In this document: piece after piece, positions 19,253-28,900 of the stretch
Layout: every line of letters starts with the position of its first letter
How positions within the stretch are numbered: the first letter of the stretch is position 1
From: Paractinoplanes bogorensis
Lineage (GTDB): Bacteria; Actinomycetota; Actinomycetes; Mycobacteriales; Micromonosporaceae
Direction: 5' to 3'
Assembly (NCBI RefSeq): GCF_018829635.1
Contig: NZ_JAHKKG010000001.1
Span: forward strand, 806,001 to 870,000
Length of the DNA: 64,000 bases
The notes under the pieces: model-generated
Seen by the model: the letters and a program-made list of their open reading frames with translations, nothing else
The model's database searches: none
Told to the model about the DNA's origin: nothing
Program-made: the position numbers and the translations under genes

Positions 19253-21301
19253 GTGAAGCGCGCCGTCCTCGCGGTTGTCACGTTCTTCGCCGTCCTCCTG
19301 AGCGGCACCCCCGCCGCCCAGGCCCGGCCCACCACCGACCCGGAGGCCGTGGTCTCCCTCCCGCTCGCCGCCGCCGTCGTCTGCTCGGTGAACTGCGACC
19401 AGCTCGACCCGTCGCGCGCCCAGCAGGACACGTTCCCCGTTCCCGACAAGACGCAGAACGGCCGCCGCATCTCTCTGCACCTCTCCGACGCCGACGCGAT
19501 GGCCTGGGGCAGCATCGACAACGGCGGCGCGGGCGACTCGATCTGGCTCGACCGCACCTTCGACGGCGGCGCCACCTGGGACGGCCTACTCGGCAAGGCG
19601 TCCATCCCGAGCTCGTGGACCGGCACCCGCACCCTCATGTACAACCTCTCCGACCCGTCCCACCACCGGCGCGGCATGATCCGGGCCTGCGGCGACGCAG
19701 CCGGCGTCCAGTGCACCGACTGGGTCCGCGCCCAGGCCTGCGACGTGGTCTGCGACGGCACCACGACCGCGGTCGGCGACTACCAGCCGGTGCCGGCCAC
19801 GACGCTCAGCGGCCGCACCATCGCCCTGCACATGGACAGCCGGGGCATGGGCTGGGCCACGATCAGCGGCGGCACGACCGGCGACGAGGTCTGGCTCGAC
19901 CGATCCTGGGACGAGGGCGCCACGTGGGCCGGCGGCAGCTCCCTGGGTCGGGTCAGCGGCACCCGCACCGCGCTTTTCGCGACCAGAGACACCAAGGCTT
20001 TCCTGTACGGGGGTAGCCTGCGCGCCTGCGGACGAGCCGTCACCGGCAACAACGGCAGCTGTACGGCGTGGGCGCGCCCGTCCGACAACCGGGCCGCGGC
20101 GGCCGTCGACGCGCTCATGTACTCGTATCAACCGGACACGGCGTGGTGGCTGTCGAGCTGGTGGAACTCGGCCGACACGATCACCGCGGTAATGGCCTGG
20201 ATGAAGCGCACCGGCCGCACCGACTACCGGTGGGCGGTCGACCGCACTTTCACCGTGAACCGGGTCGCCTTCCCGGCCGGGGTGAAGAGCAGCGACGCCA
20301 TCGAGGGCCACTTCATCAGCCGGGCCGTCGACGACGCGGGCTGGTGGGGGCTGGCCTGGGTGCAGGCGTACGACCTGACCGGCGACAGCAAGTACCTGTC
20401 CGAGGCGGTGACCATCGCCAACTACGTGCACAGCTTCTGGGACACGTCGACCTGTGGCGGGGGCGTCTGGTGGGACCGGGAACGGACGTACAAGAACGCG
20501 GTGACGGTCGGTCTCTACATCCGCTTGGCGGCGGCCCTGCACAACCGCATCGCCGGCGACACGACGTGGCTGAACCGGGCCACGACCGGCTGGAACTGGT
20601 TCACCGGGAGCGGTCTGATCAACACGTCCAACCTGGTCAACGACGGTCTGACCAGTGCCTGCGCCAACAACCGGGACACGGTCTGGACGTACAACCAGGG
20701 CCTGGCCATCGGGGCCGCGGTCGAGCTGTATCGGGCCACCGGCAACGCGGCCGTGCTGACCAGAGCGCGGGCGCTGGCCGACGCCGCGACGGCCAACGGC
20801 ACCCTGACCAAAAACGGCATCTTGACCGAGTCCTGCGACGCGGCCGACCGCACCTGCGACGACAACCAGAAGCAGTTCAAGGGCATCTTCATGCGTTTCC
20901 TGATGGAGCTGGCCGACGTGACCGGTGCCTACCGGGCCTACGCGCGGACCCAGGCCGACAGCATCTGGGCCGCGGACCGCGACTCGTTGAACCGGGTGGG
21001 ACAGCGCTGGACCGGGGCGACGTCGTCGACCTATCCGAACGCACGCGACTGGCGCACGCAGGCGTCGGCGCTGGGCGCGCTGCTGGCCGCCACCGACCCG
21101 CCACCCGGTACCAACCCGCCGCCGACCACCCCGCCCACCACCACGCCTCCGCCGAGCGAAGCGGCGTGGGCCGCCGGTGTGCAGTATCGAGTCGGTGACG
21201 TGGTGAGCTACGACGGCCGGCGCTACTCCTGTCGGCAAGCGCACACCGCACAGGCCGGCTGGGAACCGCCCTATGTGGCCGCTCTGTGGCTTCCGCTGTG
21301 A
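19253..21301 (+). CDS. secreted GH76 endo-alpha-1,6-mannanase with N-terminal repeats and C-terminal chitin-binding module
   Basis: A 682-aa exported enzyme. The signal peptide ends in PAAQA. Residues about 30-270 form two similar repeats (WLDRTFDGGATWDG and WLDRSWDEGATWAG) each with paired Cys, probably a sugar-binding beta-trefoil-like region. The GH76 domain follows (about 280-620), with the family's Asp pair in AVDDAGWWGLAW near 359-360. A PPPTTPPTTTPPP linker leads to a CBM5/12-type module (WAAGVQYRVGDVVSYDGRRY, QAGWEPPYVAALW). Mannan cleavage plus chitin binding fits attack on fungal walls. The GTG at 19253 fits the signal peptide. Confidence 0.88.
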   Translation: MKRAVLAVVTFFAVLLSGTPAAQARPTTDPEAVVSLPLAAAVVCSVNCDQLDPSRAQQDTFPVPDKTQNGRRISLHLSDADAMAWGSIDNGGAGDSIWLDRTFDGGATWDGLLGKASIPSSWTGTRTLMYNLSDPSHHRRGMIRACGDAAGVQCTDWVRAQACDVVCDGTTTAVGDYQPVPATTLSGRTIALHMDSRGMGWATISGGTTGDEVWLDRSWDEGATWAGGSSLGRVSGTRTALFATRDTKAFLYGGSLRACGRAVTGNNGSCTAWARPSDNRAAAAVDALMYSYQPDTAWWLSSWWNSADTITAVMAWMKRTGRTDYRWAVDRTFTVNRVAFPAGVKSSDAIEGHFISRAVDDAGWWGLAWVQAYDLTGDSKYLSEAVTIANYVHSFWDTSTCGGGVWWDRERTYKNAVTVGLYIRLAAALHNRIAGDTTWLNRATTGWNWFTGSGLINTSNLVNDGLTSACANNRDTVWTYNQGLAIGAAVELYRATGNAAVLTRARALADAATANGTLTKNGILTESCDAADRTCDDNQKQFKGIFMRFLMELADVTGAYRAYARTQADSIWAADRDSLNRVGQRWTGATSSTYPNARDWRTQASALGALLAATDPPPGTNPPPTTPPTTTPPPSEAAWAAGVQYRVGDVVSYDGRRYSCRQAHTAQAGWEPPYVAALWLPL

Positions 21302-21331
21302 CGGCTTGCGGCGGTTGGTCATGCTGCGGTG

Positions 21332-22105
21332 ATGGACGATCGGAATCCCGCCCGGGTGTTCGGTGAGGTGGCCGAGGACTACGACCGCGTACGGCCGCCT
21401 TATCCGGAGGCGCTCATCGACGACGTGCTGGCCTACGGTGAGCCCGGCCGGCGAGCGTTGGAGGTCGGGGCGGGCACGGGGCGCGCCACCGAGGCGTTGG
21501 CGGCGAGAGGCGTGCCGGTCGTCGCGGTGGAGCCGGATGCCGCCATGGCCGACGTTCTCGCTCGTCGCGTGGCCCGGTTCCCCGATGTCGAGGTGGTTCG
21601 GAGCAGTTTCGAGGAGTTCCGGGCCACCGAACGGTTCGGGCTGCTGTTCAGCGCCGAAGCCTGGCACTGGACCCGGACCGAAACGCGGTGGGCGTCGGCC
21701 GCGGCGGCGCTCGGCGCGGGCGGGACGCTGGCGATCTGGTGGAACACCGAGCGGATCGCCGACCCGGAGCTGCGAACCGCCCTGCTGGGAGTGTTCGCGC
21801 GGCACGCACCGTCGGTCGTCGTCAACGACCAGCCGCGCGCGCCCGAACTGGTGTGGAAGCAGTGGCCCGGCGACCAACTGTCCGAGGTCGCCGAGTTCGG
21901 CGATCGGGCGAGCCGCCACTATCGCCGCCCGCTCGCCATGCCGGCGGCCGACTATCTGGGCCTGACCCGAACCCGGTCGCAATACCGGATGCTGCCGCGC
22001 GAGACCCGCCGCGAGCTGCTGACCGCTCTGACCGACCTGTTCGACGACGAGGTTCCCCTCGACGTGTACTCGACGCTGCTGCTCGCCCGCCGCCGCGACT
22101 GGTAA
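21332..22105 (+). CDS. class I SAM-dependent methyltransferase
   Basis: A 257-aa Rossmann-fold methyltransferase. Motif I is ALEVGAGTGRATEAL, followed by VVAVEPDAAMADVLARR (acidic loop binding the SAM ribose) and a post-II region AEAWHWTRTETRW. The N-terminal FGEVAEDYDRVRPPYPEAL is typical of Methyltransf_11/25 members. The substrate is unknown. The ATG at 21332 is preferred over the GTG just before it. It is 30 nt after the GH76 gene and 11 nt before the reductase, possibly cotranscribed with the latter. Confidence 0.8.
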   Translation: MDDRNPARVFGEVAEDYDRVRPPYPEALIDDVLAYGEPGRRALEVGAGTGRATEALAARGVPVVAVEPDAAMADVLARRVARFPDVEVVRSSFEEFRATERFGLLFSAEAWHWTRTETRWASAAAALGAGGTLAIWWNTERIADPELRTALLGVFARHAPSVVVNDQPRAPELVWKQWPGDQLSEVAEFGDRASRHYRRPLAMPAADYLGLTRTRSQYRMLPRETRRELLTALTDLFDDEVPLDVYSTLLLARRRDW

Positions 22106-22116
22106 GCATTCAGGTC

Positions 22117-22683
22117 ATGAGAGTCGTCGCACAGCAGTGGATGTCCCTCGACGGATACGCCTCGGGCCCGGACGGGGAGGAGCCCCTGTTCGCGGCCATC
22201 CCGCCCGACGCCGACGCGGCCAGCCAGAAATGGAACGACAACCTGCTCGACGACGTGGACGCCGTCCTGCTGGGCCGCCGCTCCTACGAGTCGTTCGTGC
22301 AGTTCTGGCCGACCGCCACCGAGCCGATCGCCGCCCGGGTCAACACCATCGACAAGGTCGTGTTCTCCGCAACGCTCGAGTCCGCACCCTGGGGCGACCA
22401 CCCGCCGGCCACCATCCACCACGACGCCGTCAGTTACCTCCGCGAGCGCCGCTCGACGGAGACCACCCTGCTCGTCTGGGGTTCGCTGGCCCTGATGCAC
22501 GACCTGATGGCGGCGGGCGAACTGGACGAGCTCGACCTGTTCGTCGCCCCGGCCGCACTCGGCGCCGGCACGCCGTTGATTCCCGCCGGCACGCCCCTGG
22601 CCCTGACCCAGCTGGGCGGCGAGATCTGGCCCGGCGCCACCCACCTGCGTTACGCCGTCAACCGTCCCGCGGCCGCCGGCTGA
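22117..22683 (+). CDS. RibD C-terminal/dihydrofolate-reductase-like protein
   Basis: A 188-aa protein of the bacterial RibD_C/DHFR-like superfamily: MRVVAQQWMSLDGYASGPDG at the N-terminus, VDAVLLGRRSYESFVQFWP and a C-terminal GAGTPLIPAG loop. Members are NADPH-dependent reductases of mostly unknown substrate, common as stand-alone genes in actinomycetes. It begins 11 nt after the methyltransferase stop. Confidence 0.8.
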   Translation: MRVVAQQWMSLDGYASGPDGEEPLFAAIPPDADAASQKWNDNLLDDVDAVLLGRRSYESFVQFWPTATEPIAARVNTIDKVVFSATLESAPWGDHPPATIHHDAVSYLRERRSTETTLLVWGSLALMHDLMAAGELDELDLFVAPAALGAGTPLIPAGTPLALTQLGGEIWPGATHLRYAVNRPAAAG

Positions 22684-22728
22684 CGTCGCCGGCCGGTTGG
22701 TGCACCCGATGTCTTCTACGATGGTGCC

Positions 22729-23457
22729 GTGATCCGCCATGTTCTTGACGATGCCGGCGCCTTGAGCGACCGGGCTCGTGCCTTTCTCGACGAACATGGC
22801 CGACGCTCACCGATTTCGCTCGCCGACCCTGACCGGTGGTACGAGTGCACCAACGGGGACGGCTCCTCGGCGCCTGGCCCCGACGGTGGCCTGGAGCGAT
22901 TGACGGCTTTTGTCACCCGGTTCGGCGGGATGACGTTTTGTCCGGAACGGCCGGGCTGCTTCGGCCACCAGCATCCGTACGAGTTCGACGGCTTCGTCTC
23001 ATCCGGGTGGGAGGAACTCGACGACGGTGACTACGCGGCCGTTGTCGGGTCCAAGGACGGCTGCTCGCTCACGCTGAGCTGGTCGACCGGGCGCATCGGT
23101 GTGGTGGAAGCGGACTACTGGATAGCGGACAGCGCCACCAACCTGATCGAGTCGTGCGCTTTGGGACAGAGCGTCTACGACAGTGACGCATGGACGGAAG
23201 CTGTCGAGCTGGAGGGTAAGGGGAAGGGCTGGGGGCTGACCGCCGTCGGCTCGGATGCCTTCCGCGGTGCCGTCGGCGAGGTCGTCGAGGCGTCGTGCGA
23301 GTGGAATCGGTGGTACCTCGACGAGCACGTCGCAGTGCATGGCTGGCGCGTGACGTACGAACGGGAGCGCAACGAAGCGGTGATGGCGTGGTATCGCGAT
23401 GCGGAGGGCCGCCGGCGGATCGAGGCGGTGGCCGGCCCGCTGCGGCCGGCGGACTGA
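22729..23457 (+). CDS. hypothetical protein
   Basis: A 242-aa soluble protein I cannot place firmly. It is unusually rich in Trp, Cys and acidic residues (DRWYECTNGDG, GGMTFCPERPGCFGHQH, SCEWNRWYLDEH), with four Cys and two His in the first 90 residues that could bind metal. The N-terminal layout loosely recalls SMI1/KNR4 (SUKH) proteins. Transcription is probably leaderless: TACGAT at 22717-22722 lies 6 nt before the GTG. Composition is a little less GC-rich than its neighbours. Confidence 0.6.
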   Translation: MIRHVLDDAGALSDRARAFLDEHGRRSPISLADPDRWYECTNGDGSSAPGPDGGLERLTAFVTRFGGMTFCPERPGCFGHQHPYEFDGFVSSGWEELDDGDYAAVVGSKDGCSLTLSWSTGRIGVVEADYWIADSATNLIESCALGQSVYDSDAWTEAVELEGKGKGWGLTAVGSDAFRGAVGEVVEASCEWNRWYLDEHVAVHGWRVTYERERNEAVMAWYRDAEGRRRIEAVAGPLRPAD

Positions 23458-23461
23458 ACGC

Positions 23462-24691
23462 GTGAGGGCGTTTCGTGGTGCGGCGACGGGAGAGTCCGGC
23501 CCGGGCCGGGGAATCGCGCGGCCGGGGGTGCAGCGGGCCCTGATCGCGCTGGTTCAGGTGCTTGGGCTGGCGGTGTGGTTCTCCGCGTCGGCGGTTGTGC
23601 CGGCGTTGCGCGAGGCGTGGCAGATCAGTGATACCGCCTCCGTGTGGCTGACCGCCTCGGTGCAGTTGGGCTTTGTGGCCGGTGCCGTCACGTCGGCCGC
23701 CCTCAACCTGGCCGATCGGGTTCGGGCGCCGCTGCTGATGGCCGTGTGCGCGACGCTGGCCGCGGCATGCACCGCGGTGTTCGCGCTCGCCGTGGACGGG
23801 CTGGCCGGAGCTGTGCCGTTGCGCTTTCTCACCGGGGTGTTCCTGGCGGGTGTCTATCCGGTCGGCATGAAGCTGACCGCGTCGTGGGCGCCGCCCGCCC
23901 GGCGGGGGCTCGCGTTCGGCGTGATGATCGGGGCGCTGACGCTGGGCTCGGCGCTGCCGCACCTGATCCGCGGGCTGGGTGAGCTGCCGTGGCGCGGGGT
24001 GATGGGCGCCGCCGCCGGGTGTGCTGTGCTCGGTGCGGTTGTGGCGGCTTTCCTCGTACGGGAAGGACCGCAGTTCGCCTCTGGGGTTCCGATCCGACCG
24101 CAGCCGCGCTATGCGCTGGAGATGTTCCGCCAGCGTGGGCCGCGACTGGTGAACCTCGGCTATTTCGGGCACATGTGGGAGCTCTATGCACTGTGGACGT
24201 GGTTGCCGTCGTTCCTGATCGCCGGCCGGGGCGACACGAACGTCAGCCTGCTCGCCTTCCTGGCCATCGGGATCGCGGGAGTGGCCGGGTGCCTGATCGG
24301 CGGGTGGGCGGCGGATCGGTACGGGCGTCCGCCGGCCGCGATTGCCGCGCTTGTCGTGAGCGGGTTGTGTTGCGTGGTGTCGCCGTTGTTCTTCACCGCC
24401 CCGCCCGTTTTCGTGGCTGTACTCGGCGTGGTGTGGGGCGCAGCGGTGATCGCCGACTCCGGGGTGTTCTCGACGTCGCTGAGCGAGGTGGCCGACAAGC
24501 GCTATGTGGGGACCGCGTTGACGGCTCAGACGGCCATCGGGTTCGCGTTGACCGTGGTCACCATCCAGCTCGTCCCGGTGCTGGCGGGGGCGGTGGGCTG
24601 GCGGTGGGCGTTCTGGCTGCTCGTCCCGGGACCCGTGGTGGGCGCGCTCGCCATGCGCCAGTTCGGCCGCCGCCCGAGCCCCGTGTCGTGA
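23462..24691 (+). CDS. MFS transporter
   Basis: A 409-aa membrane carrier with about 12 hydrophobic segments. MFS hallmarks include NLADRVRAPLLMAV after TM2 and GGWAADRYGRPPAAIAAL after TM8, the repeated motif A of the two halves. The family resembles nitrate/oxalate/NarK-like or general metabolite MFS members; the substrate is unknown. I start at GTG 23462, 5 nt after the previous stop, because upstream in-frame sequence overlaps the end of the hypothetical gene. Confidence 0.75.
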   Translation: MRAFRGAATGESGPGRGIARPGVQRALIALVQVLGLAVWFSASAVVPALREAWQISDTASVWLTASVQLGFVAGAVTSAALNLADRVRAPLLMAVCATLAAACTAVFALAVDGLAGAVPLRFLTGVFLAGVYPVGMKLTASWAPPARRGLAFGVMIGALTLGSALPHLIRGLGELPWRGVMGAAAGCAVLGAVVAAFLVREGPQFASGVPIRPQPRYALEMFRQRGPRLVNLGYFGHMWELYALWTWLPSFLIAGRGDTNVSLLAFLAIGIAGVAGCLIGGWAADRYGRPPAAIAALVVSGLCCVVSPLFFTAPPVFVAVLGVVWGAAVIADSGVFSTSLSEVADKRYVGTALTAQTAIGFALTVVTIQLVPVLAGAVGWRWAFWLLVPGPVVGALAMRQFGRRPSPVS

Positions 24692-24759
24692 CGGGCGGCG
24701 CGTGCGGCAGGAGTGCGGGCGGCGCGTTCAACAAAGGGCGGGCGACACGAACCAGGCAG

Positions 24760-25830
24760 TCAGGCCGGTAGGTCGAGTCCTAGGCCCAGCCATTGCGCCA
24801 GGTCGCGGATCTCGGCCCGCACCGCCGCCTTGACCTTGGCCGGGAACGGCTCGTCCTCGTGGATGGCGTCGACCCGCAGCACGCCGTGGCGGCGGTCGGC
24901 GGTGGCGTCGAGCTTTCCGATCAGGCGGTCGTGGTGCAGGATCGGCATCGCCCAGTAGCCCCAGCGCCGCGCGGCGGCCGGCTTGTACATCTCGAGGTTG
25001 TAGTCGAACTCGAACAGCTCGACCATCCGCTTGCGATCGAAGATCAGCCGGTCGAGCGGGGACAGCAGCACCGTACGCCCGTCGAACGGCTGGCCGAGCT
25101 GGGCCGGATCGACCCGCCACTTGCCCCGGACCCCGTCGACCCGGGCCTCGATACCGGACGCGGGCAGGTCGCGGAACGGCCGCGCGATGCCCAGCGAGCC
25201 CAGCCGACGCTCGGCACGGATCCGCATCGCCTCGTCGTACGGGATCGTCTCGGCCGGGTAGACGCGGCGAGCCAGGTCCCACATGCGGTCGCGGCCGTCG
25301 CGGTCGGCCAGGGCGATCTCGCCCCGCACGACCAGGCATTCGAGCATCATGCCGACGTTGCGGTTGTTGTTCCAGCCGGACGAACCCCACGGCACCTGCG
25401 ACGTGTCGGGGATCTCGGACTGGGGGAGCGGGCCGTCGCGGTCGAGCCGGTCGAGCACGTCGCGCCGGAAGCGGTCGTTGGCGTCGACCCAGTGCTGCGC
25501 GCCGGGCGAGCCGAACTGGGAGTCGGGCGCCTGGTGCGCGGCCATCTCGGCCCGGAAGAGCGGGATGTCGTCCATCGGGCGGATCAGGCCGCGCAGTTCG
25601 ACGTACGTGCGGTCGGCCAACCCGTCGGCCAGCATCGCGGGCCGGTAGGACGATCCGAGCCGGCTCCACAGCACGAGGTCGGCGCTGGGGGCGACGGCGG
25701 CGGTCTGGTCGTATTGCAGGAACGTGAGCCGGCCGAGCGCCGCGTCAACCGAGGATGGCCGGGGGAGAGCGAGAAGCTGCGCCCGTACGGCGATACGCCG
25801 CGCCTCGTCCCGATTCAGCTCGACGACCAT
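24760..25830 (-). CDS. YcaQ/AlkX-like winged-helix DNA crosslink glycosylase family protein
   Basis: A 356-aa protein of the HTH_42/YcaQ family, whose studied members (E. coli YcaQ, Streptomyces AlkZ) unhook interstrand DNA crosslinks and excise bulky N7-alkylguanines. The family catalytic Q-x-Q/D motif is seen as FLQYDQT near residue 37, followed by LVLWSRLGSSYRP. Late winged-helix segments include LLSPLDRLIFDRKRM and AVRAEIRDLAQWLGL. The ATG at 25830 has TAGTGT 7 nt upstream, consistent with a leaderless transcript; upstream in-frame sequence has no family similarity. It may protect against alkylating natural products. Confidence 0.8.
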   Translation of the reverse strand: MVVELNRDEARRIAVRAQLLALPRPSSVDAALGRLTFLQYDQTAAVAPSADLVLWSRLGSSYRPAMLADGLADRTYVELRGLIRPMDDIPLFRAEMAAHQAPDSQFGSPGAQHWVDANDRFRRDVLDRLDRDGPLPQSEIPDTSQVPWGSSGWNNNRNVGMMLECLVVRGEIALADRDGRDRMWDLARRVYPAETIPYDEAMRIRAERRLGSLGIARPFRDLPASGIEARVDGVRGKWRVDPAQLGQPFDGRTVLLSPLDRLIFDRKRMVELFEFDYNLEMYKPAAARRWGYWAMPILHHDRLIGKLDATADRRHGVLRVDAIHEDEPFPAKVKAAVRAEIRDLAQWLGLGLDLPA

Positions 25831-25886
25831 GGCTACGACACTAGGCCCCGCGACATGAACAGGAGCGGGGAGCAGCACAAAGAAGA

Positions 25887-25924
25887 GTGCGGGGCGGCGA
25901 GAGAGGACTCCCGCCGCCCCGCAC
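25887..25924 (-). terminator. rho-independent terminator of the large GH92 gene
   Basis: A perfect 13-bp GC-rich stem (25887-25899 with 25912-25924) closes a 12-nt loop. Read on the minus strand it is followed by the T-rich run TCTTCTTT. It begins 7 nt beyond the GH92 stop and ends before the YcaQ-like gene start. Confidence 0.75.
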
Positions 25925-25930
25925 CTAGGG

Positions 25931-28900
25931 TCACAGCTTCGAGCACTGCCCCAGTCGGAGGCCGCTGCCCGCATTCTTGAGCCCGTTGTTGACCGGTGCC
26001 GGGCTGTTACCCGTACAGGTCAATGGGCCGTTGATCGTATTGCCGGCGACCACGGTCGACGTCTTGCCGGTGGTCAGGGTGACGATTCCCCGTACGGTCG
26101 AACCCTCGATCGACACCGGCCCCGAGTTGGTGGCCGTGACAAAACCGGTCACGTTGGTGCCGAGCAGTGCGACCGTGCCGGCCCCGGTGGCCGTGAGCGC
26201 CGCCTTGAGGGTGGCGCCGGTCGCGTACACCGAAGCCCCGTTCCGTACGGTGACCAGGCCCTTGACCGTCGCGCCGGGGGCCAGACAGGTGACGCCGGAG
26301 CTGACCGTGAGCGCCCCGGACACCTCGTCCGCGATGGTCGTCGTGCAGGCCGGCGCCGGTTTCCCGAGCAGTTCGATCTCGGCGAGAGTGGCCCCGCCGT
26401 CGACCGTGATCGAGTAGTGCTTGTACCGTCCCGGCGACGCGATCTTGAACGGCCGGGTCTGCAGCCGCCAGTCGAACTTCTGGTCCTTACGCGTGTCGAT
26501 CGTCGTCCAGGTCGTGCCGTCGTACGAGCCGCGCACGGTCCACGACGACGGGTCGGCGCCGGCCGCCGCGCCCGAGGTCAGCGTGTAGTACGTGGCCTGC
26601 TCGCCGGCACTGGCGAACTCGTAGGTGAACGCGCCGGTGAGACCGGCCTGTGTGGTGCTGGTGTCGTCGACCAGCGCCGGCACCGACGCCGTGCCCTGGC
26701 CCGGCCCGGTCAGGTCGCGCAGCGGGGTGGCCACCGCGTTGCCACTGGTGAGCGACGGCGGCGGCGAATCGGCACCCCACGTCGACGGGTTCGGGCCCAT
26801 CTTGAAGTCCAGAACCGCGCCGTCGGCGAGTGCCGAGTGCGGGATCGACGTACCGGCCGATTTGCCGTTGATCTTCAAGTCCTGGACGTAGACGTTCGTC
26901 GCGGAATTCCCAGGCGCGTTGATGACGATCTTCTTGCCGTTCTCCAGGTTGACCGTGGCCTTCTTGAAGAGCGGCGACCCCACCGCGTACTGCGGCGACC
27001 CCATCTGCAGCGGGTAGAGGCCGAGCGCCGAGAACACCTGCCAGGCCGACATCTCGCCGTTGTCCTCGTCGCCGGGGTAGCCCTGCCCGATCTCGCTGCC
27101 CAGGTAGAGCCGGGACAACGCCTCCCGCGCCAGCTTCTGTGCCTTGGCGGGCTGCCCGGCGTAGTCGTACATGTAGATGATGTGGTGCGACGGCTGGTTG
27201 CTGTGCCCGTACTGGCCCATCCGGACGTCGCGCGCCTCGACCATCTCGTGGATCGTTCCCCCGTACGAGCCGGGGAAGGTCGCCGTCTCCGGAGTCGAGA
27301 AGAACTCGTCGAGCTTGTCGCCCAGCCCCTTCTTCCCGCCGTACAGGTTGGCCAGCCCCTGCCCGTCCTGCGGCACGTGGAACGCCATGTTCCAGCCGTT
27401 CGTCTCGGTGTAGTCGTAGCCCCAGACCCGCGGGTCGTACGACCCTGACGGCTGCCGCCACACCCCGGCCGAGCTCTTGCCCTGGAAGAAGCCGACCGAC
27501 TTGTCGAACATGTTGACGTAGTTCTGAGCCCGGTTGCGGAAGTACTCGGCCTCCTCGGCGTACCGCTTCTCACCGGTCTTCTCGGCCAGCGCCGACGCCA
27601 TGTTCGCGATGCCGAAGTCGTTGATGTAGCCGTCCATGGCCCAGCTCATCGCCTCGCCGGTGGCGTCGCTCGGGGTGTAGCCCTTGAAGATCGAGCTGGC
27701 CAGCCCCTTGCGCCCGACGTTCTGGTTGGGCGGGGTCACCGTGGCGTTCTTCACCGCCGCGGCGTAGGCCTCCTCAACATCAAAACCCTTCACCCCTTTC
27801 CCGTACGCGTCGGCGAACGCCACATCGGACGAGGTGCCCACCATCAGGTTGGCGTAGCCGGGCGACGACCAGCGCGAGATCCACCCGCCGTCCCGGTACT
27901 GCTGCACGAACCCGTCCACCATCTCGCCCGCCTGCTTCGGCGTGAGCAGCGAATAGGCGGGCCAGGTCGTCCGGTAGGTGTCCCAGAACCCGTTGTTGAC
28001 ATAGACCTTGCCGTCCTTGACCGGCGCTCCGGTCTCGGTCGGCGTGCTGGCCGGGCTGGTCACCGCCGACTGCACGGTGTGCTTGTAGACCGGCGTCTCG
28101 TTGGTGCCGGTGTTCTCGAAGGCCGAGTTCGGGTAGAGGAACAGCCGGTAGAGGTTCGAGTAGAGGGTGACCAGCTGGTCCTCGGTCGCGCCCTCGACCT
28201 CGATCGTCCGCATCTTGGCTTCCCACTGCGCGAGGGCGGCGTCACGCACCGACTCGAGCGTGGCGTCGGTGCCGATCTCGAGGTCGAGGTTGTGCTTGGC
28301 CTGGGCCACGCTGATCAGCGAGGTGGCGATCCGCATCTGTACGGTCTTGGCACCGAAGCTGACGTAGCCGGTGGACGGCCGGTTGCCGGTGGCCAGCGAG
28401 CCGCTCGCGGTCACGTCCTGGTCGAACGTCGCGTACACGAACATCCGGGTCCAGCCGGCCGACAGTCCGCCGCTGTTCACGTCGGTCCAGCCGCTGATCG
28501 AGCGGTTGGCCGCGTCGATGGTCAGGCCGGCGTTGTTGTTGACGTTGTCCAGGATCAGGTTGCCGCTGTCGCCCGGGAACCCGAACTTGAACAGGGCCGC
28601 GTGGTCGGTCGGGGCGAACTCGGTCTTGAGCCCGTTGTCGAACGTGACGCCGTAGTAGTACGGCTTGGCGACCTCGTTGTCGTGCGTGAACGGCAGCGCC
28701 CGGGCGGTGCGGGCCGGGTTGAGCGCGGTCGACGGCATGACCTGGAACGTCTGGCGGTCACCCATCCACGGGCTGGGCTCGTGGCTGGCCGAGAACGCCT
28801 GGATGGTCGGCTTGTTGTCGGCGTTGTTCTGCCGCGACCACTGATAGAGCCAGCTCGTCGAACCGGCGTCGGTCACCGGGGTCCAGAAGTTGAAACCGTG

